Shown here one piece after another: positions 48,740-57,883 of a stretch of DNA of 64,000 bases. Both the position numbers and the translations under genes were made by a program. The notes below the pieces were generated by a model. The model saw only the letters and a list, made by a program, of their open reading frames with translations. It had not been told where the DNA came from and ran no database searches. Each line of letters opens with the position of its first letter. The stretch's first letter is position 1. Source of the stretch: PALSA-1353 sp036267155 (GTDB taxonomy: Bacteria > Planctomycetota > Phycisphaerae > Tepidisphaerales > Tepidisphaeraceae); the NCBI GenBank assembly GCA_036267155.1, contig DATAWP010000034.1, forward strand, positions 57,741 through 121,740, written 5' to 3'.

Positions 48740-49689
48740 ATTGATTTGGCCCTCCGGGATTCGACAAAACCATTGAAGGCGGCCGCGTTAATTAAAACAC
48801 GGAGCGAAACGCTGTACTCAATTGATTCGCCTTCAGTAAGCCAGCGGGCCTCACCATTTTCGACAGCTTGCCCCAGCCCACAATGCTGCGACGACATCGA
48901 TGGCTCCAAACCTAGAATCTGCGCCCTTTTTTCCCAGATGCCGGTGGCGCTTCTGTTTTCGTGCCAGATCCAGCAGTATGGAAACACTGCCAGGGGCCAC
49001 TGTATCGCCGCGCCCAGTGAATGATCTCCATTGCGAAGCGCAATCCGTCCCTGGGGCATATCGCTGATGCAGAGCAGCCGACTGCGCGGTTTCTCCGATG
49101 GCCACGAGTCGCAACGCTCCAGCTCGCCATCGAGCAATCGCGCAAAGGGCCAGGCGTTGGGCTGAGGCCCGGTCGGACTCGTCACAGACATTTCGCGCGC
49201 CGATCCGCCGACGGTAACGATTTCAACGCACGGTTCCAGCAGGGCTAACCCAAAGGTAATGTGTTCCGTGGCAATAAACGCCGCGCTCTGTTGTTCCGCC
49301 GCAATCTTCACGTGAATGATCAGCCTGTCTTCGTGAACGAAAATTATTCGCTGAATTCTCAGGCCGTGGCCCGACCATGCGAAATGAGCGTGTTTGTCGC
49401 TGGAGTTTTGTATTTCCCAACGATCGACGGACGCCATTCCGTGAAATCCATGCTCGATGCCCTGGAGTCGACAGGCATTTCCGGCATTGGGCGCCAGAAG
49501 CTGCCAGCCGCCCCGATAGGAATTGGTCCAGGTAACTTCGTCGATATCGCCGTGCACCGGCGGATCTGGAAAAAAAGGTGGCCGCCCTAGCAGTTGCCGA
49601 CCCGTCGGCAGACTAATCAGCTGGACGATTTCTGCGCCATGATCCGGATCGATCGTGACGGCTAACTCACCATTACGAAGCACAATCAT
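48736..49689 (-). CDS. Aldose 1-epimerase-like protein
   Basis: This 317-residue protein has a galactose-mutarotase-like beta-sandwich: AVTIDPDHGAEIVQLISL, WTNSYRGGWQLLAPNAGNAC, EHGFHGMASVDRWEI and EPSMSSQHCGLG. Conserved His residues are in HGFHG and near SMSSQH. It should interconvert sugar anomers or bind a sugar acid. The Met at 49689 aligns better than the longer frame, and lies 31 bp after the enolase-superfamily gene stop. Confidence 0.78.
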   Translation of the reverse strand: MIVLRNGELAVTIDPDHGAEIVQLISLPTGRQLLGRPPFFPDPPVHGDIDEVTWTNSYRGGWQLLAPNAGNACRLQGIEHGFHGMASVDRWEIQNSSDKHAHFAWSGHGLRIQRIIFVHEDRLIIHVKIAAEQQSAAFIATEHITFGLALLEPCVEIVTVGGSAREMSVTSPTGPQPNAWPFARLLDGELERCDSWPSEKPRSRLLCISDMPQGRIALRNGDHSLGAAIQWPLAVFPYCWIWHENRSATGIWEKRAQILGLEPSMSSQHCGLGQAVENGEARWLTEGESIEYSVSLRVLINAAAFNGFVESRRAKSI

Positions 49690-49720
49690 GCTGTCCAACG
49701 ATCGGTGCGTCGTTGTGCCC

Positions 49721-50965
49721 TTACCGATGAGAGTGACTCGCCGGCGCACGCTGTGTAATTCTGGCCCTGTTTGGCTGATCGACTTCAAATCGCCTGGCGT
49801 TTTCCGCAAATTCCGCTACACGATCCCAGTTCAGATCAATGCCCAGTCCTGGTTTTTCAGGCAGCGCGATTTGCCCGCCCTGAAGGTATATTTCATCTTC
49901 GACGAGCGACTGGCGCAATGGGGATTCCGACAGATTGCCAGGCAGAAACTCAACATACGGACAGTGCTGCAACGTGGCGGCCAAGTGAACGCTGGCGGCA
50001 ATTCCGATTCCGGTCTTCCAGCAGTGGGGGACTATCAGCCTTCCACGGTCGGCTGCAATTTGGCCGACCCGCATCGCTTCCGTAAGTCCGCCAACGCGTC
50101 CCACATCCGGTTGAAGCACATCCACCATTCCACGATCCGCAAGATCAAGGAACTCCCAATGCGTGTTCTGCCACTCGCCGGCGGCAATTCGTATCGGGCT
50201 GTGATCGTGCAGGTAGCGATATCCGTCTAAATCATCGATGTTGAGGGGCGTTTCCAAGAAGAATAGTTTGTAAGGTTCAAGCTTCTTGAGAATCTGTAGC
50301 GCCTGTCTGGCATTGGACCAACAGTACGCTACGTCCACCATCAGTACGAAATCAGGTCCAAGCGCTTCGCGACAGGCAGCAACAATTTCGACCACGTCGG
50401 CGTCGTCCTCGTGAAGGCCGTTATGTGTGTATGGACCGTTGATACAGACCTCGAGCTTCGCCGCGGTGAAGCCGGACTTCTTGGCGGCAATCGCTTTGTC
50501 GATAAGACTTTGTCTGTAGGCGGAAAGCGTGTTGCCAGTGGGTAACAGGCTTGCGTAGGGAGTGATTCGATCCTTTACAGCGCCACCAAGAAGCTGATAA
50601 ACGGGCTGGTCTAAAGCCTTGCCCTTAATGTCCCAAAGGGCCATATCGATGGCACCCATCGCACAAATCAGAGCTCCCCTGCGGCCGGTCATCTTGCTCC
50701 CTGAATAGAGCTTTTGCCAAATGCGTTCTGTTTGAAGAGGATCTTCCCCAATTAACATTTCGCGCAATCCCAAGCCCATGCAATGCGTTCCCGGACTATT
50801 GACGCACGCCCGCGCAACCCAGGGATTTGTGTCGGTTTCCCCTATTCCACTGATTCTCTCATCGGTGTTGATAACGATGACGAAGTCGTCCTGAGCGGAG
50901 CTGCATGCATCCGAATCGTACTCATCAACCAACAGGACATGGCAATCGACGCTGGTAATCTTCAT
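49721..50965 (-). CDS. Enolase-superfamily sugar-acid dehydratase (MR subgroup)
   Basis: This 414-residue member of the mandelate racemase subgroup shows catalytic Lys170 in AAKLEVC, metal ligands Asp211, Glu238 and Glu264, and His314 in VPHCWKTGIG. It is close in type to L-fuconate or rhamnonate dehydratases that make 2-keto-3-deoxy sugar acids. GGAAG lies before the ATG at 50965. It heads the operon with mutarotase, SDR and lactonase genes. Confidence 0.9.
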   Translation of the reverse strand: MKITSVDCHVLLVDEYDSDACSSAQDDFVIVINTDERISGIGETDTNPWVARACVNSPGTHCMGLGLREMLIGEDPLQTERIWQKLYSGSKMTGRRGALICAMGAIDMALWDIKGKALDQPVYQLLGGAVKDRITPYASLLPTGNTLSAYRQSLIDKAIAAKKSGFTAAKLEVCINGPYTHNGLHEDDADVVEIVAACREALGPDFVLMVDVAYCWSNARQALQILKKLEPYKLFFLETPLNIDDLDGYRYLHDHSPIRIAAGEWQNTHWEFLDLADRGMVDVLQPDVGRVGGLTEAMRVGQIAADRGRLIVPHCWKTGIGIAASVHLAATLQHCPYVEFLPGNLSESPLRQSLVEDEIYLQGGQIALPEKPGLGIDLNWDRVAEFAENARRFEVDQPNRARITQRAPASHSHR

Positions 50966-51219
50966 TGGACCACTTCTTCCTGAACCACCAAAATAAAAAA
51001 TTCGAATAGAAAAACCAAACGCCACACTACAATATGCTGTACAATAGCATACTATCGCACGAGATGCAATTGAAATCGAATGCGTGCGCCTTGGTTATAA
51101 GTTTTTTCACGAAATTGTCTTATGGATACTGACTTCCGCATCTCTTTTTCGGTGAATTTATGAAACTCATTCGTTTTGGACCCTTTGGCAAGGAGAAACC
51201 AGGTGTTGAACTGACGTCG

Positions 51220-51597
51220 GGCGTCCGGAAGCTTGCTCGATCCATTTCCCGGATTGGAACGGCGTTTTTTTCGCCGGCGGTGGACTGGAGCGGTTGTCGG
51301 CGGCCTTAAAAGCAAGCACCAATCAATTGCCCGACGTGTGCCCGACGTGCCGCCCGGCACCGCCGCCAGATACAGCCAGCCTTGTTGCGTGGGCACATAC
51401 CTGATGTCAGCGATCCATTTGCAGTTCGTCTTTGGGGCGTGGAACTGACGGTCCAGGACATTGTCCGCCACCGCCTGCTGATGCCGGCTGTCCGTCGTCC
51501 GCGGAACGTATTTACGCCTGATTCTCGCCCGAATTCTCCGCTGGGTCATGATCCGGGCCACCGTGTTGCGACAGACCTTCTCACCGCTGGCGACCAA
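51220..51597 (-). pseudogene. IS3 OrfB transposase fragment
   Basis: The frame retains KVCRNTVARIMTQRRIRARI, the RKYVPRTTDSRH region and NVLDRQFHAPKTNCKWIADI with the first catalytic Asp. It then degenerates after YLAAV; the second Asp and the Glu are missing. The first codons of orfB, next to orfA, are separated from this piece by an internal deletion and a stop. Confidence 0.78.
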
Positions 51598-51624
51598 CTC
51601 CCTGCTCTTTCACGAACGCAAACT

Positions 51625-51906
51625 TCACTGCTGCTCCTTGGCAAAGAAGGCCGACGCTTTTTTTAAAATCTCACGTTCCATCAGCAGACGCGCGTTCTCC
51701 TTCCGCAGCCGCTGCAACTCCGCCTTGAGGGCTCCTTCGCCGCTGGGAGCCAGGCCCTCTTCGCCAGAAAACTTTTCGACCCAATACCGAACCGTGCTCG
51801 GCTCTATTCCAAGACTCTTTGCCGCATTAGCAATGCTATAGCCCTGTTCATTGACCAACTTCACCGTTGAAACCTTGAACTCCCGCGCAAACTTCCGTCG
51901 TGCCAT
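51625..51906 (-). CDS. IS3 OrfA
   Basis: This 93-residue protein has the helix-turn-helix (EFKVSTVKLVNEQGYSIANA and SLGIEPSTVRYW) and a leucine-zipper-like helix (ELQRLRKENARLLMEREILK) that are typical of IS3 OrfA. It lies intact but without a functional OrfB to make transposase. Confidence 0.85.
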   Translation of the reverse strand: MARRKFAREFKVSTVKLVNEQGYSIANAAKSLGIEPSTVRYWVEKFSGEEGLAPSGEGALKAELQRLRKENARLLMEREILKKASAFFAKEQQ

Positions 51907-51986
51907 GGTTCTGCTCCTGGGAGATCATTACGATCTCCCCGAGAACGCCCACAAAACGTGGGGAAGTCCAGAAAAGGGGCGGTGCT

Positions 51987-52784
51987 CTAGGGTTGATCTT
52001 GGAGGACCGCCAATCGTCCCCCATCAACGAAATATGTTTGGCCACTGGCAAAGGCGCAATAATCGCTGGCCAGGAACGCTGTCCATGCCCCGATTTCCTC
52101 AACCGTACCCATTCGTCGAACGGGGTGCATACGGATCGTGCGTGCGATCTCGCTATCCGGGTCGGAAGCGCGCTTGAACCAGGTCTGGTCGCTCCCGCCA
52201 GTGGCGATGTATCCCGGGGCAATACCGACTGTGCGGATCGCCGGCCCCCATTCCAGCGCAAGGCTCCGCACCAGGCCGACCAACGCTGTCTTGGCAACGT
52301 TGTACGGAAAACAGCCGGGAATGGTTGCCTCGGCGTGGTTCGACGCCATGACGACGATTACCCCGCGGCCGGTGGCTTCCAGGTGCGGCCGGCAGAGCTT
52401 GGCCAATCGCCAATGGCTGGCCAAGTTTAGGTCAAGACATTCCTGCCACTGCGTCTCATCGCACGCAGCCGCCCCGTGGAAGAAGTTTCGCCCGGCGTTG
52501 GAGACGACGATGTCCAGCCGTCCGAACTCTGCTACCGTGGCGTCCACAAAGCCCCGCAGGTCATCCGACGAAGTGACATCGGCGCGGCAATAAAACGCCC
52601 GCCCGCCGGCATCGATCACACTTTGGCGGAACGCCCGAACGGATTCGCTGCTTGCCGGTACCAGGTCGCAACCGGCCACGCTCGCGCCGGCCTTGGCCAG
52701 GATGCGGGCGATCCCCGAGCCGATGCCGTGGTTCATGCCTGTCACGAGCGCCACGCGACCTTTCAGATCGATTTCCAGTCCCAT
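51987..52784 (-). CDS. Short-chain dehydrogenase/reductase (sugar catabolism)
   Basis: This 265-residue SDR has VTGMNHGIGSGIARI for cofactor binding, SNAG, Ser in VVMASNHAEA and PYNVAK. It lies 7 bp after the second enolase-superfamily gene. The acidic strand 2 end (GCDLVPAS) suggests NAD+. A role in the oxidation of a sugar or keto-deoxy acid is inferred from the context. Confidence 0.92.
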   Translation of the reverse strand: MGLEIDLKGRVALVTGMNHGIGSGIARILAKAGASVAGCDLVPASSESVRAFRQSVIDAGGRAFYCRADVTSSDDLRGFVDATVAEFGRLDIVVSNAGRNFFHGAAACDETQWQECLDLNLASHWRLAKLCRPHLEATGRGVIVVMASNHAEATIPGCFPYNVAKTALVGLVRSLALEWGPAIRTVGIAPGYIATGGSDQTWFKRASDPDSEIARTIRMHPVRRMGTVEEIGAWTAFLASDYCAFASGQTYFVDGGRLAVLQDQP

Positions 52785-52791
52785 AGCTTTT

Positions 52792-53958
52792 TCACACGTA
52801 AATACCCTTGGTGTTCCTCACGTCACGGATGCCCGGGTGCTTCTCGATCTCGGCTTCGATCAGGTCCGTTCCCAGGCCCGGCCGATCGCTCAGGTGCAGG
52901 TAGCCATCGTGGACGTCGAGCGGGTGGGTCATCACAGTGTCGCGCCACGGCACGTCGATGAACATGAACTCTTGCCGGAAGAAGTTGGGTATCGACGCGC
53001 ACACGTGCGCGCTGGCGAGCGAACTTAGCGGCCCATTGGGGTTGTGCGGGGCGATCGGCACGCCGTAGGCTTCGGCCATCGTGGCGATTCGCTTCATCTC
53101 GCTGGGGCCACCGCAGCGGGTGACGTCGGGCATGATCACATCGCACACGTGGTTCTCCAGCACCGGTCGAAAGTTATGGCGCGTGTAGTGTCGCTCGCCG
53201 ACGCAGATCGGAACGCTCGCCTTCACCCGGTCGCGGATCGCCTTGAGCGTGTTAACATTCTCCGGCCCGACCGGCTCCTCGTACCAGGTGACACCCAGCG
53301 GCGAGAGCCGCTCGGCCATCAGCAGCGCCACCTGCGTGTTCAGCCCTGCGTGCGTATCAATCATCATGTCCGTGTTCGGGCCGATCGCTTCACGGACGGC
53401 CTTAGTCACTTCAAACGCCCGGTCCTGCTGTGCCGGGGTCAGTTCCAGATTGCTGGACAGGTCATCGCCATAGAAGTAGCTGGTGTGCGCGAAAGGATCT
53501 AACTTCAGTCCCTTGAACCCGGCCGCCACCACCTTTTTCGCTTCGGCAGCATAATCGGCGGCGTTGAAGTCCGCCCTGGCGAACCAGTAGTTAGCGTACA
53601 ACCGCACTCTCTTGCGGAATTGCCCGCCCAGCAGGTTATAGCAGGGCGTGCCAAGCACTTTACCCTTCAGATCGAGCAGCGCCATGTCGATGCCGCTGAT
53701 GGCACACATGCTTGCGCCGAACGGACCGATCCAGTTCAGATCGCGATAGAGCTTGGTCCAGATGAAGTCCGTGTTCATCGGATCGAGCCCGATGATCCGC
53801 TCACCCGCGTGCTGTGTGGCGGCCTCGATGATCGGCGAGCCCGGCCAATTGGTCGATTCGCCAACGCCGGTCTGGCCCGTGTCGGTGTAGATCTTGAGCA
53901 GGGTCCAGTTGTATTTGACGCCCTCAACCAGCCAGGTTTTGACTTGCGTGATCTTCAT
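52792..53958 (-). CDS. Enolase-superfamily sugar-acid dehydratase
   Basis: This 388-residue protein has Lys152 in GLKLDPF, metal ligands Asp201 (MIDTHAG), Glu227 or Glu228 (WYEEPV) and Glu255 (VGERHYTR), and His305 in APHNPNGP. It resembles D-galactonate/mannonate-type dehydratases. It is coupled to RraA-type aldolase (19 bp upstream) and SDR (7 bp downstream). Substrate not assigned. Confidence 0.9.
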   Translation of the reverse strand: MKITQVKTWLVEGVKYNWTLLKIYTDTGQTGVGESTNWPGSPIIEAATQHAGERIIGLDPMNTDFIWTKLYRDLNWIGPFGASMCAISGIDMALLDLKGKVLGTPCYNLLGGQFRKRVRLYANYWFARADFNAADYAAEAKKVVAAGFKGLKLDPFAHTSYFYGDDLSSNLELTPAQQDRAFEVTKAVREAIGPNTDMMIDTHAGLNTQVALLMAERLSPLGVTWYEEPVGPENVNTLKAIRDRVKASVPICVGERHYTRHNFRPVLENHVCDVIMPDVTRCGGPSEMKRIATMAEAYGVPIAPHNPNGPLSSLASAHVCASIPNFFRQEFMFIDVPWRDTVMTHPLDVHDGYLHLSDRPGLGTDLIEAEIEKHPGIRDVRNTKGIYV

Positions 53959-53977
53959 GGAGTGAAGTCTTCGTTGT

Positions 53978-54670
53978 TCAGAGAATGCCGTAAGTGTCCC
54001 ATGCCTGCTGGGCCTTCATGCCGCCCTTGATGGCCTGGTAGACGCGTCGCTCGCCGCGGGCTTTTTCAAGGGCGCCACGCATGACGGGCTCTTCGGTCGA
54101 CCGCGGAATAACGCAGACGCCATCGATGTCACCAAAAACGATGTCGCCCGGGCGAATCAGCACGTTGCCGAAGCGAATATCGCATCGAAAATCCAGCACC
54201 TTTCCGCGCGGGCGCTGATCCTGGGCATACCGGCCCATGGAAAAGACCGGGAAGTTCATCTCCAGAATGCCCCGAGTATCGCGGGAGTAGCCGTTGACGA
54301 CCGCACCGACGGCGCCAACGTTGATCGCGCGGGTGCTCATCAGTTCGCCCCACAGCGCATACGTCGGCGAGGAGCCACTGCAGACGTAAACTTCGTTCTT
54401 TTGCAGATCGTCCAACGCGCGAAGCATCAACCCGAACGGCCGATTCAAAAGTTCGTTCCGTCGGCCGGGCCCTTCGCCGCCATCGTCGTCGGCTTCCAGC
54501 ACGGGCATGGCTCGGCCGATTATCACCATGTCCTGGCGCAGCGGCTGAATCTGTGGAGGCAAAAACTGGTTGCGATACCCCAGCATATCCATCACGTCGC
54601 CCACGACGGCCGTGAAAAGTTCACTTTTTGCCAGGGCGAATAGTTCGTCATCCGAGGTCCAAAGCGCCAT
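53978..54670 (-). CDS. RraA/HMG-aldolase-family protein
   Basis: This 230-residue protein has the RraA-like fold with VGAVGAVVNGYSRDTRGI (catalytic Arg-Asp pair) and the GDIDGVCVIP strand. Family members cleave 4-hydroxy-4-methyl-2-oxoglutarate or 2-keto-3-deoxy sugar acids, or decarboxylate oxaloacetate; the E. coli RNase E inhibitor is one branch. The usual DG before the Arg is NG here. Its start follows GGAG, which lies within a truncated upstream TPR gene. It could be the aldolase after the dehydratase. Confidence 0.88.
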   Translation of the reverse strand: MALWTSDDELFALAKSELFTAVVGDVMDMLGYRNQFLPPQIQPLRQDMVIIGRAMPVLEADDDGGEGPGRRNELLNRPFGLMLRALDDLQKNEVYVCSGSSPTYALWGELMSTRAINVGAVGAVVNGYSRDTRGILEMNFPVFSMGRYAQDQRPRGKVLDFRCDIRFGNVLIRPGDIVFGDIDGVCVIPRSTEEPVMRGALEKARGERRVYQAIKGGMKAQQAWDTYGIL

Positions 54671-54897
54671 GGGAATCTCCGCCGCTCATGCCAAGCCAGT
54701 ATTCGGCCTCGGCCGGGTTTTGCCGGATGGCGTTGCGGAATGAGCCGGTGGCTTGGGCGTACCGACCATCGCTGTATTCGCGGATTCCTTCACGCTTGGA
54801 ATCCTGGGAAAAGGTCAGCGCCTCACCGCAGCCATAAACGCCCATGAGCAGCGCCGCCGACGCGACGCAACCAAGAGCCCGAATCAGCGAATTTCAC
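54671..54897 (-). pseudogene. Truncated TPR lipoprotein gene
   Basis: A GTG at 54897 behind AGGGAGGT begins a reading that shifts frame within the first few codons. In the correct frame a lipoprotein signal follows (IRALGCVASAALLMGVYGCG) and then one TPR half-repeat (YAQATGSFRNAIRQNPAEAE, YWLGMS). The sequence then joins directly to the RraA gene start, so the remaining repeats are lost by deletion. Confidence 0.6.
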
Positions 54898-55054
54898 AGC
54901 TACCTCCCTGTAGCAAGTATTGGACGCACAAGGCCCGGAATAACGCCTAAAGAACGCATCCTGCACGGCGTTGATGCTCAGGATACATGGTCTTTCGCGA
55001 GACTCAACAAGGGTCGCGCGAAAATTGCCGGTTCTACGCCTGTTTTTGCGCTGG

Positions 55055-56350
55055 TTACGGATGCTCAGCGGGCGCATTTCGAAGGACGGGATCGTCATCC
55101 GAGGGGGCGAGATACTGCGGCTCGCGCGAGACGGTGATCCTCAGCTTGCCTTGATCGGCCTCGACCGGCGGCTTGCTTTCGCCTGTCATCGCGGTGACAT
55201 CAAACTTGCCGTCGCTGGCAGGGATCGATAAATGCACCGGCTGATCGTCGGTCGTCCAGGCCGCCAGGCGGACCGATTTGTCATTCAAAAACAGCAGAAC
55301 GTAGTCTTGCGGTCGATCGGTCGCGAGCCGCCCCGCGCACCGGAAGCCCGACAATTGCGTGGTCAGCGTTTTGGCGGCCAGGTACGCGGGCTTGGGGTCA
55401 TAGGGCTGCGCCGGATCGGCGCCCAAAGGATTGTGGACCATGCCGAAATGATCCTCGGGGTCCTTTGGATTCATGCCGTCATCGCGCCAGTCATACCAGA
55501 TAGAAATGGGAATCTGCTGCCATTGGTTAACCAGCCATTGCCGGGCCAGATATTCAGCCTGCCTGGTTTCGTCGTATTTCTTCCATATGGCGGAATAGCC
55601 CCACTCGCCCGAGAGGATCGGGATCGATCTGCCCGCCGGTGCGTATTGGGCGATTAAATCACGAAGCTTCTGATAATCCTGCACGACGGTTTCAGGGCCC
55701 TGAGATCGGTAAGGATGGACCGATACCGCCGAAAAATAATTCAGGCATCCGGCCTTAAAGCAGGCTTCGCAAAACTTCATGTCCATGCGGTTGAGGGCTG
55801 GACCAACATAAATCTCATCTGGCGCGGCGTCGTGCAACGCCTTGCCTGTGGCGATCGCCAGCTTGGCATAATCATCCACATCGGTCTTGGGCGACCAGAA
55901 GCCGACGTTGGGTTCATTCCACATTTCCCAGACAACGCCCCGACCGGCGAAATGTTTGACCGCGGCCGTTGCCCAGGTCGCGAAGGCAGCACGCTCATCG
56001 TCGGTATGGGGCGAGACCGTGTCATAAAGTATGTTGCCATAATCCAGGATCCAAAGCGCGCGAATGTGATATTCATCGAGATCTTTGAGCAGTGAATCGT
56101 AATTGGAAAAATCGTAGTTCCCCTTGCCCAATTCCGTTCCTTCCCAGTCAAAATCCATTCGAATCCAGCGAATACCGGAGTCAGCCAGCATTTTCATTTC
56201 GCCAGGTTGGGGATGCGTAAAGTGTATGTTGACGCCGAGCCCGTCCGGTATCGGCTGCGGGACAAGCGGGGAGTCGGCCTGAGTCAGCCGTGGCGCGGCA
56301 GCCATGAGGAACCAAGCCAGAGCGATAAGTCGTGTGAGCATATTCATCAT
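55055..56350 (-). CDS. Secreted clan-A glycoside hydrolase
   Basis: This protein of about 431 residues has a signal peptide (MLTRLIALAWFLMAAAPRLT) and a (beta/alpha)8 hydrolase of GH clan A, near GH39 or GH5 in style. The acid/base is Glu146 in WEMWNEPN and the nucleophile is Glu249 in ILSGEWGYS. A short beta-sandwich follows after about residue 350. It likely releases sugars feeding the adjacent sugar-acid genes. The exact family and substrate cannot be assigned. Starts at 56350, 56347 and 56341 are about equally possible. Confidence 0.83.
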   Translation of the reverse strand: MMNMLTRLIALAWFLMAAAPRLTQADSPLVPQPIPDGLGVNIHFTHPQPGEMKMLADSGIRWIRMDFDWEGTELGKGNYDFSNYDSLLKDLDEYHIRALWILDYGNILYDTVSPHTDDERAAFATWATAAVKHFAGRGVVWEMWNEPNVGFWSPKTDVDDYAKLAIATGKALHDAAPDEIYVGPALNRMDMKFCEACFKAGCLNYFSAVSVHPYRSQGPETVVQDYQKLRDLIAQYAPAGRSIPILSGEWGYSAIWKKYDETRQAEYLARQWLVNQWQQIPISIWYDWRDDGMNPKDPEDHFGMVHNPLGADPAQPYDPKPAYLAAKTLTTQLSGFRCAGRLATDRPQDYVLLFLNDKSVRLAAWTTDDQPVHLSIPASDGKFDVTAMTGESKPPVEADQGKLRITVSREPQYLAPSDDDPVLRNAPAEHP

Positions 56351-56588
56351 GTAGACGATACCGAATATCAGTAGGTAATTGTATCGCGTCCTATCCCATG
56401 CCGAGCAACAGCATCGGTCCATCACCTTTCGGTGAACACAGAACCTGGCTCGGCGCAACCAGGGCAGGGAGGAACCTCCGTGTTGGTTTGAGCGGCGTCC
56501 ATACCGCCCTTGTTATATGCACGACGGTCAAGCCGCCCAACAATTACTCTCCGCCTTTCGCGCCCAACGTTTGATCGGGCGTGCTGAT

Positions 56589-57572
56589 TTAACGCAGAGA
56601 GATTTCGCTGACCCGATTCGTGCGGTTTTTTTGGGAATCGGGCTCCCCACCGATCAGCCACCAGGTGTTTTCGGACACTTTGATCAGCGGCGCACAAGCG
56701 ACCTGGATGACCACTCGGCCCACAATTGAAGCGCCCAGCGTGTTTATGTCGAGCAGCCAGATTTCATTATGTGCCTGGCCATCGGCGCACCCCGCCAGCA
56801 CAACGTGCCTGGCGTCAACCGGCGCGGCATTCCAGCAATACCCGGCCATAGGGAGGGACCCGAGTGCAAACCAGCGATTCGATTTTGGATCGTACCGAAA
56901 AGCATCACCCAGAGTCCTGTCGTGGACGCTTTGAGTTCCATCAGCCAATCCACCCAGGACGTAAAGAGAGTCCGCGCATGCGACAACTCCCGGATAGGCG
57001 CGGCCAGTCCCTGGAAGGGAAGCCATTTCGATCCATTTCGAGTCCTTTGAGGACAAATCTAGGGACCAAACATGATTTGCTGCCATCCGACCGCCGAGCT
57101 GGCCGCAGACCACGAAAAATTTTCCGTCGATGATCGCTCCGCCGCACCCCCTGATCGATTCGGGCAAATCTGGCAATCGCTGAACTTGCAGCTTCCCATG
57201 ATGGGCAGTGATGCAGCACGCCACCGTCGTCGGCTGATCCACGCCGCTCAATCCCCCTGCAAGATAAAGACCGGTGTCGTCCTGAGCGAACGCGCCTTCG
57301 GCGAGGCCGATGGGCAAATCCGGTCCTTCTGTCCATCCATCTTTGCCGAAAACTTCGGTGTTTGTTAAAAAGCTTTTGACCGTGCGATCGGCATTCCATG
57401 CCGTGCCCCCTGTCACGACGACCATTCCATCCACCACTCCAGCGGCGTGACTGCCGCGGCCCGTGTGAATCTGTGGCCCTTCCGTCACGCGGACGGACCA
57501 ATGCGAGCCAGACCCGTCGATTTGATGGGGATTTAATGTTTTGCTATTCGAATCGTCGAATGGTGTTCCCAT
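56589..57572 (-). CDS. Kelch-repeat protein
   Basis: This 327-residue protein is a beta-propeller of five to six kelch-type blades (for example GVVDGMVVVTGGTAW, GLYLAGGLSGVDQ, FFVVCGQLGGRM, SLYVLGGLADGTQ). It has no signal peptide. It could be similar to N-acetylneuraminate epimerase-like proteins, but catalytic residues are not recognised. It is 8 bp after the truncated SDR on the same strand. Confidence 0.8.
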   Translation of the reverse strand: MGTPFDDSNSKTLNPHQIDGSGSHWSVRVTEGPQIHTGRGSHAAGVVDGMVVVTGGTAWNADRTVKSFLTNTEVFGKDGWTEGPDLPIGLAEGAFAQDDTGLYLAGGLSGVDQPTTVACCITAHHGKLQVQRLPDLPESIRGCGGAIIDGKFFVVCGQLGGRMAANHVWSLDLSSKDSKWIEMASLPGTGRAYPGVVACADSLYVLGGLADGTQSVHDRTLGDAFRYDPKSNRWFALGSLPMAGYCWNAAPVDARHVVLAGCADGQAHNEIWLLDINTLGASIVGRVVIQVACAPLIKVSENTWWLIGGEPDSQKNRTNRVSEISLR

Positions 57573-57580
57573 CGCAACTC

Positions 57581-57883
57581 CTATAATGAGTGTTGAAACT
57601 GAGTACCTCTTGACAGCTGGAAGCCCGAGCCGCGCACGATAAATTCGAGCGTTTCCCGAATTGATGCTTCCTCTTCCTGGTCCAGGCGAAGTACTTCAGC
57701 ATGGAATCCTTCTTGCGCAAACTGATTGGCAAGTTGGCGCAAGTTGTCGACGTTGCGGCTGGCCAAATAGAGCGAGGCTCCGGCTTGTCCCAGTGCGCGT
57801 GCAATTTGCCTGCCGAATAATCCTGCCGCGCCGGTGACCAAAGCGATTTTTCCGTTGAGCTTGAAGGAGTCGATGACGGTCAT
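57581..57883 (-). pseudogene. Truncated SDR gene
   Basis: A 100-residue frame has the intact N-terminal Rossmann part (LVTGAAGLFGRQIARALGQA) and a second strand, but is cut after EFIVRGSGFQ. NNAG, the Ser and YxxxK are all missing. The ATG overlaps the M81 gene stop by 4 bp, so it was once a translated operon member. A deletion joined it to the kelch gene. Confidence 0.72.

Larger units (their letters stand above)
51220..51975 (-). mobile_element. IS3-family insertion sequence remnant
   Basis: The right end with orfA is intact (inverted repeat near 51960-51975 reading TGGACTTCCCCAC inward). The orfA-orfB slippery A7 run is at 51660-51666. OrfB has lost about 50 residues between KFAFVKEQG and VASGEKVCRNTV around 51600, and its C-terminal catalytic half is gone after GWLYLAAV near 51360. 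It is therefore dead and separates two sugar-acid modules. Confidence 0.82.
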
